Below are positions 16,796 through 25,323 of a stretch of DNA of 64,000 bases, one piece after another (the stretch's first letter is position 1; the number at the start of each line of letters is the position of its first letter). The stretch is from NCBI RefSeq assembly GCF_032878875.1, contig NZ_CP118157.1:1488001-1552000 (forward strand). The letters are read 5' to 3'. A program made the position numbers and the translations under genes. Under the pieces are notes generated by a model. It worked only from the letters and a program-made list of their open reading frames with translations, was not told the origin of the DNA and made no database searches. Source of the DNA: Microbacterium sp. AB. Its GTDB lineage: Bacteria > Actinomycetota > Actinomycetes > Actinomycetales > Microbacteriaceae.

Positions 16796-18165
16796 GCCCG
16801 CACGTCCTCGCGCACGTCCTCCCGCACGGTGCCGCCCGGCTTCGCCGCGAGCATCCGCTCGAGGGCGATGCGCGCAGGGGCGGCCACGTCGGCGTCGACG
16901 GCGATGCGGTTCACGACCCGGCCCGCGACGAGCTCCTCGAGCACCCAGGCGAGATAGCCGGGGTGGATCCGGTACATCGTCGAGCACGGGCACACGACCG
17001 GGTCGAGGCAGAAGATCGTGTGCTGCGGGTGCAGGGCGGCGAGGCGTCGGACGAGGTTGACCTCGGTGCCGATCGCGAACGTCGTCGGCTCCGTCGCGGC
17101 CTCGATCGCCCTGCGGATGTGGTCGGTCGAGCCCGCCTCGTCGGCCGCGTCGACGACCTCCGTCGGGCATTCGGGATGCACGACCACGCGGACGCCCGGG
17201 TGCTCGGCGCGGGCCCGGTCGATCTGGCCGACCGTGAACCGCCGGTGCACGGAGCAGAACCCGTGCCACAGGACGACCTGTGCATCGCGCAGGTCGTCGG
17301 CGGTCGAACCGCCCAGCGCCTTGCGGGGGTTCCACATCGGCATCCGGTCGAGCGGCACGCCCATGGCCTTCGCCGTGTTGCGCCCGAGGTGCTGGTCGGG
17401 GAAGAACAGCACGCGCCGGCCGCGGGCGAACGCCCGCTCCAGGACCGTGCGGGCGTTCGACGACGTGCACACGATGCCGCCGTGCCGGCCGACGAAGCCC
17501 TTGATCGCCGCGGAGGAGTTCATGTAGGTCACGGGCACGACCGGGACCCGTCCGTCGGCGTCGGCGTCGTCGAGCGGCCCGAGGACGTCCTCCAGCTGCT
17601 CCCAGCACTCCTCGACCTGATCGATGTCCGCCATGTCGGCCATGGAGCAGCCCGCGGCGAGGTTCGGGAGGATCACGGCCTGTTCCGGCCCGGAGAGCAG
17701 GTCGGCGGTCTCAGCCATGAAGTGCACGCCGCAGAAGACGATCGCCTCGGCCTCGGGATGCGCCTTCGCGGCGTTCGCGAGCTGGAAGGAGTCGCCCACA
17801 TGGTCGGCGTGCTGGACGACCTCGTCTCGCTGGTAGAAGTGGCCGAGCACGACGACGCGGTCGCCGAGCGCGCTCTTCGCCGCGCGGATGCGGTCGTGCA
17901 GCTCCGCCTCCGGCGCCTCGCGATACGCGCGGGGGAGGTCTCCCTGACGCGGCGCGCCGGCCGGGATGACGTCGCCCATCGAGGCGCCGGGGCCGTAGCC
18001 GGGGGCGTCGTCGAAGCTCCACGGGCCCGCGGCGAGCTCGGTCGAGCATGTCGAGCCGCTCGCGGCGCCGGCGGCGATCGCCTGGATCTCGTGATCGACG
18101 CTGGGGTCGACGGGGTGGGGACGGAGGACGAGCGCTGTCGCGGTCAAGGCGGGACCCCTGTTCAT
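16792..18165 (-). CDS. nadA: Quinolinate synthase
   Basis: 457 aa, the long actinobacterial form. It condenses iminoaspartate with dihydroxyacetone phosphate to quinolinate on a [4Fe-4S] cluster. Seen are VVVLGHFYQRDEVVQHADHVGDS (~residues 98-120), the ligand Cys in IVFCGVHFMAETADLLS (~143), VCTSSNA, VVVHPECPTEVVDAAD and the C-terminal FCLDPVVCPCSTMYRIHPGYL. The first ~75 residues are a variable extension. ATG at 18165. It is probably controlled from an NrtR-type palindrome at 18200-18220; the promoter spacing suggests direct repression of nadA, nadB, nadC and the desulfurase. Confidence 0.93.
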   Translation of the reverse strand: MNRGPALTATALVLRPHPVDPSVDHEIQAIAAGAASGSTCSTELAAGPWSFDDAPGYGPGASMGDVIPAGAPRQGDLPRAYREAPEAELHDRIRAAKSALGDRVVVLGHFYQRDEVVQHADHVGDSFQLANAAKAHPEAEAIVFCGVHFMAETADLLSGPEQAVILPNLAAGCSMADMADIDQVEECWEQLEDVLGPLDDADADGRVPVVPVTYMNSSAAIKGFVGRHGGIVCTSSNARTVLERAFARGRRVLFFPDQHLGRNTAKAMGVPLDRMPMWNPRKALGGSTADDLRDAQVVLWHGFCSVHRRFTVGQIDRARAEHPGVRVVVHPECPTEVVDAADEAGSTDHIRRAIEAATEPTTFAIGTEVNLVRRLAALHPQHTIFCLDPVVCPCSTMYRIHPGYLAWVLEELVAGRVVNRIAVDADVAAPARIALERMLAAKPGGTVREDVREDVRA

Positions 18166-18172
18166 GTCGATT

Positions 18173-18186
18173 CGACTCTCGAGTCG
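18173..18186. repeat. CGACTC inverted repeat just upstream of nadA
   Basis: CGACTC-TC-GAGTCG is a perfect 6-bp dyad 7 nt upstream of the nadA start, in the untranslated leader and close to where a ribosome binding site should be. It could be a second operator half-site, a leader hairpin limiting translation, or chance. Confidence 0.35.
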
Positions 18187-18199
18187 CTTCGAGCACTAC

Positions 18200-18220
18200 T
18201 TTAGGTCTAATCGACCTTAA
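18200..18220 (-). promoter_or_regulatory. Probable NrtR operator overlapping the nadA promoter
   Basis: On the plus strand TTTAGGTC-TAATC-GACCTTAA is a near-perfect inverted repeat (8-bp arms, one mismatch). It contains GT-N7-AC, the core I recall for NrtR sites. Read on the minus strand, TTGTTT and TAAAGT with 16 nt between them form a plausible -35/-10 pair that flanks and overlaps the palindrome, so binding would block the nadA promoter. It lies 35 nt before the nadA start and 31 nt past the nrtR stop. AT-rich sequence here stands out in this GC-rich DNA. Confidence 0.7.
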
Positions 18221-18251
18221 AACAAAGGGGCGCTTCGCGGGGCGGACGACG

Positions 18252-18953
18252 TCAGCCGGGGAAGCCGGGGCCGCGGTCGGCGAGCTCGACCTCGGAGTTG
18301 TACCGGAAGAGGCGCGCGGGGCGATGCTTTCCCGTCCGGAACGACTCCGTGGGGATGAGCGCCTCCGACCCCTCGAGCAGGCGGCGGAAGTTCGACGGAT
18401 CGAGGCGTCGCCCGAGCACGGCCTCGTACACCTCCCGCAGTTCCGAGAGGGTGAACTCGTCCGGCAGCAGGCCGTGCGCGATGCGGCTGTAGCCGACCTT
18501 GTTCCGCAGCCGCCACACCGCGTAGTCGACGATGCGGTTGTGGTCGAAGGCGAGCGCGGGCAGGTCGTCGACGTCGAACCACTCGACGTTCTCGGGGGCG
18601 TCGTCGGCCGCGCGCTGCGCGTCGACGAGATCGGAGCGCAGAAGTGCCCAGTACACGACCGACACGACGCGGGCCGGGGAGCGGTCGACGTCCCCGAACG
18701 CGTAGAGCTGCTCGAGATAGCTGGGGCTCAGCGCGGTCGTCTCCGCGAGCGTGCGCGCCGCGGCGTCGTCGAGCCCCTCCGCCTCGTCGAGCCATCCGCC
18801 CGGGAGCGCCCACGACCCGTCGAACGGATCGCGTGTGCGCCGGACGAGGGGGATCATGAGCGCGTCGGCGCCGGGCCGCGACCGCAGCGAGAAGATCACG
18901 GTCGAGACGGCGACACGGATGGCGGAGCTGTCGGATGGCGGGACGGACGTCAC
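18252..18953 (-). CDS. nrtR: NrtR: Nudix-related transcriptional regulator of NAD synthesis
   Basis: 233 aa. Residues ~10-145 form a Nudix-like domain (AVSTVIFSLR, WALPGGWLDEAEGLDDAAARTL, but with the catalytic REUxEE replaced by RTLAETTAL, so hydrolase activity is doubtful). Residues ~155-225 form a winged helix with the NrtR pattern NKVGYSRIAHGLLPDEFTL and LREVYEAVLGRRLDPSNFRR. This pairing is the NrtR family, in which ADP-ribose relieves DNA binding. It lies just upstream of nadABC with a matching palindrome between them. The GTG at 18953 has TACCCT 6 nt upstream, suggesting leaderless transcription. Confidence 0.88.
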   Translation of the reverse strand: MTSVPPSDSSAIRVAVSTVIFSLRSRPGADALMIPLVRRTRDPFDGSWALPGGWLDEAEGLDDAAARTLAETTALSPSYLEQLYAFGDVDRSPARVVSVVYWALLRSDLVDAQRAADDAPENVEWFDVDDLPALAFDHNRIVDYAVWRLRNKVGYSRIAHGLLPDEFTLSELREVYEAVLGRRLDPSNFRRLLEGSEALIPTESFRTGKHRPARLFRYNSEVELADRGPGFPG

Positions 18954-19010
18954 CCTTCGAGGGTAGGCGGATGCCGCGTCGGACACGTGACCGGAGCGGC
19001 TGCGACACGC

Positions 19011-19016
19011 TATGCT
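19011..19016 (+). promoter_or_regulatory. Promoter -10 of the thiamine operon
   Basis: TATGCT at 19011-19016, with a weak TGACCG -35 at 18988-18993 and 17 nt between them. The predicted start of transcription falls at about 19022, immediately before the TPP riboswitch, as expected. Confidence 0.5.
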
Positions 19017-19023
19017 CGCTTCC

Positions 19024-19098
19024 CAGTGGCACGGGGTGTCCCATCCGGGACTGAGAGCACACCCGTAACGACCTGATCTCGTTAGGACGAGCGGAGGG
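19024..19098 (+). promoter_or_regulatory. TPP riboswitch (THI element) of the thiM operon
   Basis: All conserved blocks are visible in order: GGGGTG (19034), CTGAGAGCA (19051), ACACCC, ACCTGATCTCGTTAGGA (19070) and a closing GCGGAGGGA. The aptamer would bind thiamine pyrophosphate in the nascent mRNA. The closing GGAGGG is also the ribosome binding site for the ATG at 19108 (9 nt spacing), so ligand binding probably hides the site and stops translation. No intrinsic terminator is seen after it. Confidence 0.9.
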
Positions 19099-19107
19099 AT
19101 GTCGCTG

Positions 19108-19980
19108 ATGGATGACGCACGCCTGTCGGAGTCCGGCCCGCCGGAGGGCACCGACTCCGAGCCGGGAGCCGTGATCGAGCTGCTGCGCGAGACCGCGCCG
19201 CTCGTGCAATGCGTGACCAATGCGGTGGTGGTCAACTTCACGGCGAACGCCCTGCTCGCCGTCGGGGCCTCGCCGGTGATGGCGGACGTCCCCGGCGAGG
19301 CGGGCGAGTGCGTGGGGGCCGCATCGGCACTGCTCGTGAACCTCGGCACGCCGTCCGGCGAGCAGCGGGAGGCGATGCTCGAGGCCGCGGAGGCGGCCGA
19401 CGCATCCGGCACGCCCTGGGTGCTCGACCCCGTCGGCGTCGGCGCGCTCGGGCTGCGGACGGCGTTCGCGCAGCGGCTCATCGCGCTGCGGCCGACCGTC
19501 GTCCGCGGCAACGCATCGGAGATCCTCGCGCTGACGGGATCGGGCGCCGGAGGGCGAGGCGTCGACGCCGCCGACACGGTCGACGCCGCCATCGACGCCG
19601 CCGTCGCGCTCTCGGCCCGCACCGGATCGGTCGTCGCGGTCTCGGGAGAGGTCGACGCCGTCGTCGACGGGGACCGCGTCGTGCGGGTGGCCGGGGGCAG
19701 CGCGCTCCTCACGAGGGTCACCGGGGGCGGATGCTCCCTCGGCGCCGTCGTCGCGGCCGCTGTCGCCGCCGCGGGCTCCGGGCGGGCGGGGTCCGTCACC
19801 GCCCACGCGCTCTACGCCGTCGCCTCCGAGCGTGCGGCGGCCCGCGCCGAGGGCCCGGGGAGCTTCGCCGTCGCGTTCCTCGACGCGCTCGCCGCGGCGA
19901 CCCCGGACGACCTGTCCGCTCACGCGCCGCGCATCGCCGCCGCCCCTCCCGGCGACGAGGCGAGGGGCGGCGGCGCATGA
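19108..19980 (+). CDS. thiM: Hydroxyethylthiazole kinase
   Basis: 290 aa, cytosolic salvage enzyme phosphorylating the thiazole moiety of thiamine. Signature segments are [28 protein letters not shown] (residues ~36-63), [22 protein letters not shown] and the catalytic [14 protein letters not shown] (~residue 208) with the conserved Cys. I choose the ATG at 19108 rather than 19099: GGAGGG is 9 nt before the former and touches the latter. It overlaps thiE by 4 nt and is governed by the TPP riboswitch. Confidence 0.92.
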   Translation: MDDARLSESGPPEGTDSEPGAVIELLRETAPLVQCVTNAVVVNFTANALLAVGASPVMADVPGEAGECVGAASALLVNLGTPSGEQREAMLEAAEAADASGTPWVLDPVGVGALGLRTAFAQRLIALRPTVVRGNASEILALTGSGAGGRGVDAADTVDAAIDAAVALSARTGSVVAVSGEVDAVVDGDRVVRVAGGSALLTRVTGGGCSLGAVVAAAVAAAGSGRAGSVTAHALYAVASERAAARAEGPGSFAVAFLDALAAATPDDLSAHAPRIAAAPPGDEARGGGA

Positions 19981-20639
19981 CCCGGCCTCCCGTCGACCTG
20001 TCCGTCTACCTCGTCGCGGACGCCGCGACGATCTCCGGCCGATCGGTGGCCGACGTCGTCGCCGCGGCGGTGGACGGCGGCGCCTCGGCCGTGCAGGTGC
20101 GCGGCAAGGACCTCTCCGCGTCCGAGCTGCTCGCCGTCGTCGAGGCCTGTTCGGCGCACACCGCGGGGCGCGCCGCGCTGCTCGTCAACGACCGGGTGGA
20201 CGTCTACCTCGCCGCGCGCGCCGCGGGGACGCCGGTCGACGGCGTGCACATCGGCCAGGACGACGTCCCCGCCGACGAGGCACGGGACGCCGTCGGGGAC
20301 GAGGCGATCATCGGGCTCAGCGCGAGCCTTCCGGAGCACCTCGAAGCACTGCGCGCCGGCCCGTCGGGCGCGGTCGACTATCTGGGCGTCGGAGCCGTCC
20401 GGCCGACGCCGACGAAGAGGGACCATCCGGCTCCGCTCGGCTGGGAGGGGTTCTCCGCCTTCGCGAGGCGGGCGGACGGGATCCCGTGCGTGGCGATCGG
20501 CGGCGTCGGCCCGGGAGACGCCGTCCCTGCGCGCCGCGCGGGCGCCGCGGGGATCGCCGTGGTCCGCGCCATCTGCTCCGCCGATGACCCGGCGGCTGCG
20601 GCGGCGGCACTGCGCGCCGAATGGGAGCACGCGCGATGA
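19977..20639 (+). CDS. thiE: Thiamine-phosphate synthase
   Basis: 220 aa TIM-barrel enzyme joining HMP-PP and thiazole phosphate to thiamine phosphate. Motifs: [11 protein letters not shown] near the start, [15 protein letters not shown] (~residues 38-52, phosphate-binding Arg and Lys), [39 protein letters not shown] (~residue 140-155) and [12 protein letters not shown]. The ATG overlaps the thiM stop (ATGA) and its own stop overlaps the thiD-tenA start. Confidence 0.93.
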   Translation: MTRPPVDLSVYLVADAATISGRSVADVVAAAVDGGASAVQVRGKDLSASELLAVVEACSAHTAGRAALLVNDRVDVYLAARAAGTPVDGVHIGQDDVPADEARDAVGDEAIIGLSASLPEHLEALRAGPSGAVDYLGVGAVRPTPTKRDHPAPLGWEGFSAFARRADGIPCVAIGGVGPGDAVPARRAGAAGIAVVRAICSADDPAAAAAALRAEWEHAR

Positions 20640-22129
20640 CGCACGTGCCGAACGTGCTCTCGATCGCCGGATCCGACCCGTCGGGAGGCGCCGGCATCCA
20701 GGCCGACCTCAAATCGATCATGGCCTGCGGCGGCTACGGGATGGCGGCGATCACGTCGCTCACGGCACAGAACACGCACGGCGTGTCCGGGGTGCACGTG
20801 CCTCCCGCGGCGTTCCTGCGCGAGCAGCTCGATGCCGTGGCCGCCGACGTGCGCATCGACGCGGTCAAGATCGGGATGCTCGGCACGGCCGAGGTCGTCG
20901 AGACGGTGACGGCGTGGCTGCGATCGCTCGGGACCCGTCCGGTCGTCGTGCTCGATCCCGTCATGGCCGCCACGAGCGGCGACAGTCTCCTCGAGGCGGG
21001 GGCGGGACGCGCGCTCCTCGGCCTCCTCCCTCTCGTCGACGTCGTGACGCCCAACGTGCCCGAGCTGGCGGCGCTGGGAGGGGAGCCCGTCGCGCACACC
21101 TGGCCGGACGTGCTCGACCGGGCACGGGCGCTCGCCGCGGCTCAGGGCGTGCTCGTGCTCGCGAAGGGCGGTCACCTCGACGGTCCGGAGTGCCCCGACG
21201 CCCTCGTGGGCGTGTCGGGCGTCGTCGCGGAGTTCGGGGGCCGGCGCATCGACACCGCGGACACGCACGGCACGGGATGCTCGCTCTCGGCCGCTCTCGC
21301 GACGCTGCGTGCGCGCACGGACGACTGGGGCTGGGCGACGCGTCTCGCCCGCGACTGGGTGCGCGGCGCGATCGACGCCGCGGCGTCCCTCGACGTGGGG
21401 CAGCCGGGCGGGCACGGCCCGCTGCATCACGGCTCTGCGCTCTGGGCGGGGGCCGGCGTTCCGCGTCGCGAGGCGGAGCTCGACGCCTGGTGGGAGGACA
21501 TCTCCGACCTCCGCGAGAGCATCGACGACGTGTGGTTCGTCCGGGCGCTCGCCGACGGCACGCTCTCGCAGGAGGACTTCGCGCACTATCTCGCCCAGGA
21601 CTCCCTGTACCTGCGCGCCTACTCCCGCGTGCTGAACGGGGCGGGCGAGCTCGCCCCGACGCTCGACGAGCAGGTGTTCTGGACGCGGTCGGCCCACACG
21701 TGTCTTGCGACCGAGCTCTCGCTGCACCGGTCGCGGCTCGCCGGCGACGAGCCGACCCCCTCCCGGGAGACGACGGCGTACCTGGACCATCTGCGCTCCG
21801 CGGCGGGCTCGGGCGAGTACCGGACGCTCGTCGCCGCGGTGCTTCCCTGCTTCTGGCTGTACCAGGACATCGGCGCACGGCTCGCCGCGGCGAGCCGTCC
21901 CGGCCATCCCTACGACGACTGGCTCGCGACGTACTCGTCCGACGCGTTCGAGCTCTCCGTGCGCGAGGCGATCCGGTGGGCGCAGCGGGCCGCGCGCGCA
22001 GCGGGAGACGACGAGCTGCGGCGCATGCGCGCCGCCTTCGAAGCGTCCGCACGCCACGAGCTGGCCTTCTTCGCGCAGAATGGCGCATCGGCGACAGGCC
22101 ATCCCGGCTATCATCGAGACCACAACTGA
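20636..22129 (+). CDS. thiD-tenA: Bifunctional HMP/HMP-phosphate kinase and TenA (aminopyrimidine hydrolase) fusion
   Basis: 497 aa, two domains. Residues 1-260 are ThiD (LSIAGSDPSGGAGIQADLK at the start; LDPVMAATSGDSLL; DTHGTGCSLSAALA with the catalytic Cys), phosphorylating hydroxymethylpyrimidine. Residues ~275-490 are TenA: FVRALADGTLSQEDFAHYLAQDSLYL, the nucleophile Cys in VAAVLPCFWLYQDIG (~residue 407) and a C-terminal ARHELAFFAQ with the catalytic Glu. TenA recovers the pyrimidine from damaged thiamine. Domains in this order are known in other bacteria. Last gene of the riboswitch-controlled operon; ATGA overlap with thiE. Confidence 0.92.
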   Translation: MTHVPNVLSIAGSDPSGGAGIQADLKSIMACGGYGMAAITSLTAQNTHGVSGVHVPPAAFLREQLDAVAADVRIDAVKIGMLGTAEVVETVTAWLRSLGTRPVVVLDPVMAATSGDSLLEAGAGRALLGLLPLVDVVTPNVPELAALGGEPVAHTWPDVLDRARALAAAQGVLVLAKGGHLDGPECPDALVGVSGVVAEFGGRRIDTADTHGTGCSLSAALATLRARTDDWGWATRLARDWVRGAIDAAASLDVGQPGGHGPLHHGSALWAGAGVPRREAELDAWWEDISDLRESIDDVWFVRALADGTLSQEDFAHYLAQDSLYLRAYSRVLNGAGELAPTLDEQVFWTRSAHTCLATELSLHRSRLAGDEPTPSRETTAYLDHLRSAAGSGEYRTLVAAVLPCFWLYQDIGARLAAASRPGHPYDDWLATYSSDAFELSVREAIRWAQRAARAAGDDELRRMRAAFEASARHELAFFAQNGASATGHPGYHRDHN

Positions 22130-22145
22130 ACGACCATCCACCCGT

Positions 22146-22367
22146 CACGGGAGAACGCCGCCCCGCGCGGCTGCCGTAGGAGCAAATCCTCCCGGAATCT
22201 CTCAGGCCCACGTACCGTGGCGGCAGGTCACTCTGGAAAGCGGCGCTCCGAGCGCCCGCCGACGGGGCAAGCGGCGTTGCGGCGCCGCGGAAACTCTCAG
22301 GCCGATGACAGAGCGGGAGGAACTCATCGCTCCCTCACGGCGAGGGCGCAGACGACGGGAGTTCCTC
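22146..22367 (+). promoter_or_regulatory. Tandem glycine riboswitch with switching hairpin upstream of sdaA-gcvTHP
   Basis: Two successive aptamers are recognisable, each with the CTCTCAGGC/ACTCTCAGGCC core (about 22199 and 22293) and partner loops: GGAGCAAATCCTCCCGG then CACTCTGGA in the first, GACGGGGCAAGCGG then GATGACAGAGCGGGAG in the second. The expression platform is readable: GAGGAACTC (22317-22325), at the 3' edge of aptamer 2, is exactly complementary to GAGTTCCTC (22359-22367), which overlaps the GGGAG ribosome binding site of sdaA. Glycine binding would lock the aptamer stem and free the site, an ON switch. The 3' half of this reading is inference. Confidence 0.88.
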
Positions 22368-22368
22368 G

Positions 22369-23805
22369 ATGTCAGACACGGCGGCAGACGACAGTGGGCC
22401 GGGTCGTGGACGGGCGGCGTCCCTCGTGAGCGGACCGTACATCGGCGTCTTCGACCTCTTCACGATCGGGATCGGGCCGTCGAGCTCGCACACGGTCGGG
22501 CCCATGCGCGCGGCCGCCGACTTCGTGTCGCGGCTGGGCGGCGGGCTCTCCGGGGTCGCGGCCCTCGACGTGGAGCTCTTCGGCTCGCTCGCCGCGACGG
22601 GGGCGGGACACGGAACGCCGTCCGCGGTGCTGCTGGGGCTCGAGGGATGTCTTCCCGACACGATCCGGGCGGACGAGGTCGAGGCGCGCGCGGCTCGGAT
22701 CGACCGGGAGCGCACGGTGCGTCTCGGAGGCGCGCTCGACGTCCCCCTCAGCACGCGCGACGTCCGCCTCGCCCCACTCACGGTGCTGTCCCGCCACACG
22801 AACGCCCTGCGGCTCACGGCGCGCCGGGACGACGGGACCGTCGTCGACCGGGCCGTGTACTTCTCTGTGGGCGGCGGGTTCATCGTCCGCGAGGGCGAGG
22901 AGCAGCCGTCCGCGGAGGACGCAGCCGTCCCCCACCCGTTCACGACCGCCGCCGAACTGCTCGCGATCTGCGCGGCGGAGCGCGTGGGCATCGCGGAGAT
23001 CGCGTGGCGCAACGAGACGGCGCTCCGGCCGCCGGCCGACGTCCGTGCGGGCGTGCTGCGCATCCGAGACGCCATGGACGAGTGCGTCGCGGCGGGGACG
23101 AGGACCGGGGGCGAGCTGCCGGGCGGTCTCGGCGTGCGGCGGCGCGCGCCGCAGTGGCACGAGCGACTCCGGCACGACGACCCCGACCGCAGCCCCGCGT
23201 TCGCGCAGGAGTGGGCGAACCTCGTCGCGCTCGCCGTGAACGAGGAGAACGCCGCGGGCGGCCGCGTCGTCACCGCGCCCACGAACGGCGCCGCGGGGAT
23301 CGTCCCCGCCGTGCTCCACCACGCCCGGCGTTACTCGCCTGCCGCGCTGTCGGGGACGACGGACGACGACATCGTCGTCGAGTTCCTCCTGACCGCGGCG
23401 ACCATCGGAGCGATCTACAAGACGCGCGCGTCGATCTCCGGCGCGGAGGTGGGATGCCAGGGCGAGGTCGGCTCCGCGTCGTCGATGGCCGCGGCGGCGC
23501 TCGCCGCCGTGCTCGGGGGAACGCCGGCCCAGGTCGAGAACGCGGCGGAGATCGCCATGGAGCACAATCTCGGGCTCACGTGCGACCCGGTGGGAGGGCT
23601 CGTGCAGATCCCGTGCATCGAGCGGAACGCGATCGCCGCCGGAAAGGCCGTCAATGCGGCCAAGATGGCCATGTGGGGCGACGGCGCGCATCGGGTCTCG
23701 CTCGACACCGTCATCGAGACCATGCGGCAGACCGGCCGCGATATGAGCCACAAGTACAAGGAGACCGCGATGGGCGGACTCGCCGTCAACGTGGTCGAAT
23801 GCTGA
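22369..23805 (+). CDS. sdaA: L-serine ammonia-lyase, single-chain iron-sulfur type
   Basis: 478 aa. It deaminates serine to pyruvate and ammonia. The beta domain opens with [21 protein letters not shown] (~residues 26-46), a phosphate-loop-like segment; the alpha domain carries [35 protein letters not shown] and [16 protein letters not shown], whose three cysteines bind the [4Fe-4S] cluster. The protein is about the size of E. coli SdaA. It is the first gene after the glycine riboswitch, so serine degradation is tied to glycine excess; gcvT follows 10 nt later. Confidence 0.93.
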   Translation: MSDTAADDSGPGRGRAASLVSGPYIGVFDLFTIGIGPSSSHTVGPMRAAADFVSRLGGGLSGVAALDVELFGSLAATGAGHGTPSAVLLGLEGCLPDTIRADEVEARAARIDRERTVRLGGALDVPLSTRDVRLAPLTVLSRHTNALRLTARRDDGTVVDRAVYFSVGGGFIVREGEEQPSAEDAAVPHPFTTAAELLAICAAERVGIAEIAWRNETALRPPADVRAGVLRIRDAMDECVAAGTRTGGELPGGLGVRRRAPQWHERLRHDDPDRSPAFAQEWANLVALAVNEENAAGGRVVTAPTNGAAGIVPAVLHHARRYSPAALSGTTDDDIVVEFLLTAATIGAIYKTRASISGAEVGCQGEVGSASSMAAAALAAVLGGTPAQVENAAEIAMEHNLGLTCDPVGGLVQIPCIERNAIAAGKAVNAAKMAMWGDGAHRVSLDTVIETMRQTGRDMSHKYKETAMGGLAVNVVEC

Positions 23806-23815
23806 GGAGATCCGC

Positions 23816-24946
23816 GTGAGCACAGAAGAATCGACGTCGACGTCATCGGAGGAGCTGCGCCAGACGCCGTTGCGGGCGGAGCACGAGGCGCTCGGCGCCT
23901 CCTTCACGGACTTCGGCGGCTGGTGGATGCCGGTGCGCTACACGTCGGACCTCGCCGAGCACCACGCCGTGCGCACGGCGGCGGGGCTGTTCGACATCTC
24001 GCACATGGGCGAGCTGTTCGTGCGGGGCAGCGGCGCCGGGACGTTCCTCGACTACGCGCTGGCCGGACGTCTCTCGGCGGTCGCGGTCGGGCGCGCGAAG
24101 TACACGATGATCCTCGCCGAGGACGGCGGCATCGTCGACGACCTCGTCGTCTACCGGCTCGGAGACGAGGAGTTCCTCGTCATCGCGAACGCCGGCAACC
24201 GCGACACCGTCGCGTCCGAGCTCTCGGCCCGGATCGCGGGATTCGACGCCACGTTCGAGGACGCATCCGACCGCTACGCGCTGATCGCCCTGCAGGGTCC
24301 CGAGGCTGCGACCGTTCTCGGCGCGACGGCGGGTGTGACCGACCTGGGCGCCTCGCTGGAGGCGTTGCGCAACTATGCGTGGACCGACGCGCTCTTCGAC
24401 GGCGCCCCGGTGCTCGTGGCCCGGACGGGCTACACGGGGGAGGACGGCTTCGAGCTCTGCATCGCCGCGGACCGCGCGGCGGGCCTGTGGCGGGCGCTTC
24501 TGGAGTCGGGAACGCCGCACGGTCTCGTCCCCGCCGGGCTCGCGGCACGGGACACGCTGCGTCTCGAGGCGGGCATGCCGCTCTACGGGCACGAGCTCGC
24601 CCGCGACATCTTCCCCTCTCAGGCCGGGCTCGGTCGCGTCGTCGCGGCCGACAAGGGCGACTTCATCGGCCGCGGGGCGCTCGACGAGCGCCCCGAGACG
24701 CGCGTGCTCGTCGGCCTCGTGACGGAGGGACGACGCGCGGGCCGCCCCGGCTACGGCGTGTACCGCGGCGACGAGCTCGTCGGAGAGATCACGAGCGGGG
24801 CGCTGAGCCCGACGCTCGGTCATCCCATCGCCCTCGCGTACGTGGACCGCGATGCCGCGGCCGCCGAAGACCTGTCCATCGATGTGCGCGGCACGCGCAT
24901 CGCCGCCCGGCTCACCGCCCTGCCCTTCTACCGGAGGAACACATGA
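23816..24946 (+). CDS. gcvT: Aminomethyltransferase (glycine cleavage T protein)
   Basis: 376 aa. It releases ammonia from the aminomethyl group carried by lipoyl-GcvH and passes the carbon to tetrahydrofolate. Recognised by [10 protein letters not shown] (~residue 36), [15 protein letters not shown] (~60), [13 protein letters not shown] [12 protein letters not shown] (~160), [14 protein letters not shown] (~203-216, folate site) and [17 protein letters not shown] (~243). GTG start at 23816 with AGGAG 7 nt upstream. The stop overlaps gcvH by 4 nt. Regulated by the glycine riboswitch at 22146 through the shared transcript. Confidence 0.94.
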   Translation: MSTEESTSTSSEELRQTPLRAEHEALGASFTDFGGWWMPVRYTSDLAEHHAVRTAAGLFDISHMGELFVRGSGAGTFLDYALAGRLSAVAVGRAKYTMILAEDGGIVDDLVVYRLGDEEFLVIANAGNRDTVASELSARIAGFDATFEDASDRYALIALQGPEAATVLGATAGVTDLGASLEALRNYAWTDALFDGAPVLVARTGYTGEDGFELCIAADRAAGLWRALLESGTPHGLVPAGLAARDTLRLEAGMPLYGHELARDIFPSQAGLGRVVAADKGDFIGRGALDERPETRVLVGLVTEGRRAGRPGYGVYRGDELVGEITSGALSPTLGHPIALAYVDRDAAAAEDLSIDVRGTRIAARLTALPFYRRNT

Positions 24947-25323
24947 CCGACCTCAACGCGCTGCTCTACACGAACGAGCACGAGTGGATCCGCATCGACG
25001 ACGACATCGCGACGATCGGCATCACCGACTACGCGGCCGACCAGCTCGGCGACATCGTCTACGTCGACCTGCCCGCCCAGGGCGGCACGGTGACGTCGGG
25101 GCAGGTGATGGGGGAGATCGAGTCGACCAAGTCCGTCTCCGAGCTCTACGCGCCCGTGGACGGCGTCGTCGTCGAGGTCAACGGCGAGGTCGACGTCAAT
25201 CCCGGCCTCGTGAACGAGTCGCCGTTCGCGCGCGCCTGGCTCGTGAGGGTGCGCCTCTCGGGCGACGTCCCCGCGCTTCTCGACCGTGCGGCCTACGCCG
25301 AGCTCACGGGCGGCGAGGCGTGA
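24943..25323 (+). CDS. gcvH: Glycine cleavage system H protein
   Basis: 126 aa lipoyl carrier. The lipoylated lysine sits in [18 protein letters not shown] (Lys ~64). [11 protein letters not shown] and [16 protein letters not shown] are also family-typical. GGAGGA lies 6 nt before its ATG, which overlaps the gcvT stop; its own TGA overlaps the GTG of gcvP (GTGA). Shuttles the aminomethyl group between GcvP, GcvT and lipoamide dehydrogenase in the cytosol. Confidence 0.95.
   Translation: MTDLNALLYTNEHEWIRIDDDIATIGITDYAADQLGDIVYVDLPAQGGTVTSGQVMGEIESTKSVSELYAPVDGVVVEVNGEVDVNPGLVNESPFARAWLVRVRLSGDVPALLDRAAYAELTGGEA

Noticed and set aside
19099..19107. ATG at 19099 as the thiM start
   Set aside because: GGAGGG directly touches it, leaving no spacing; the ATG at 19108 is placed correctly.
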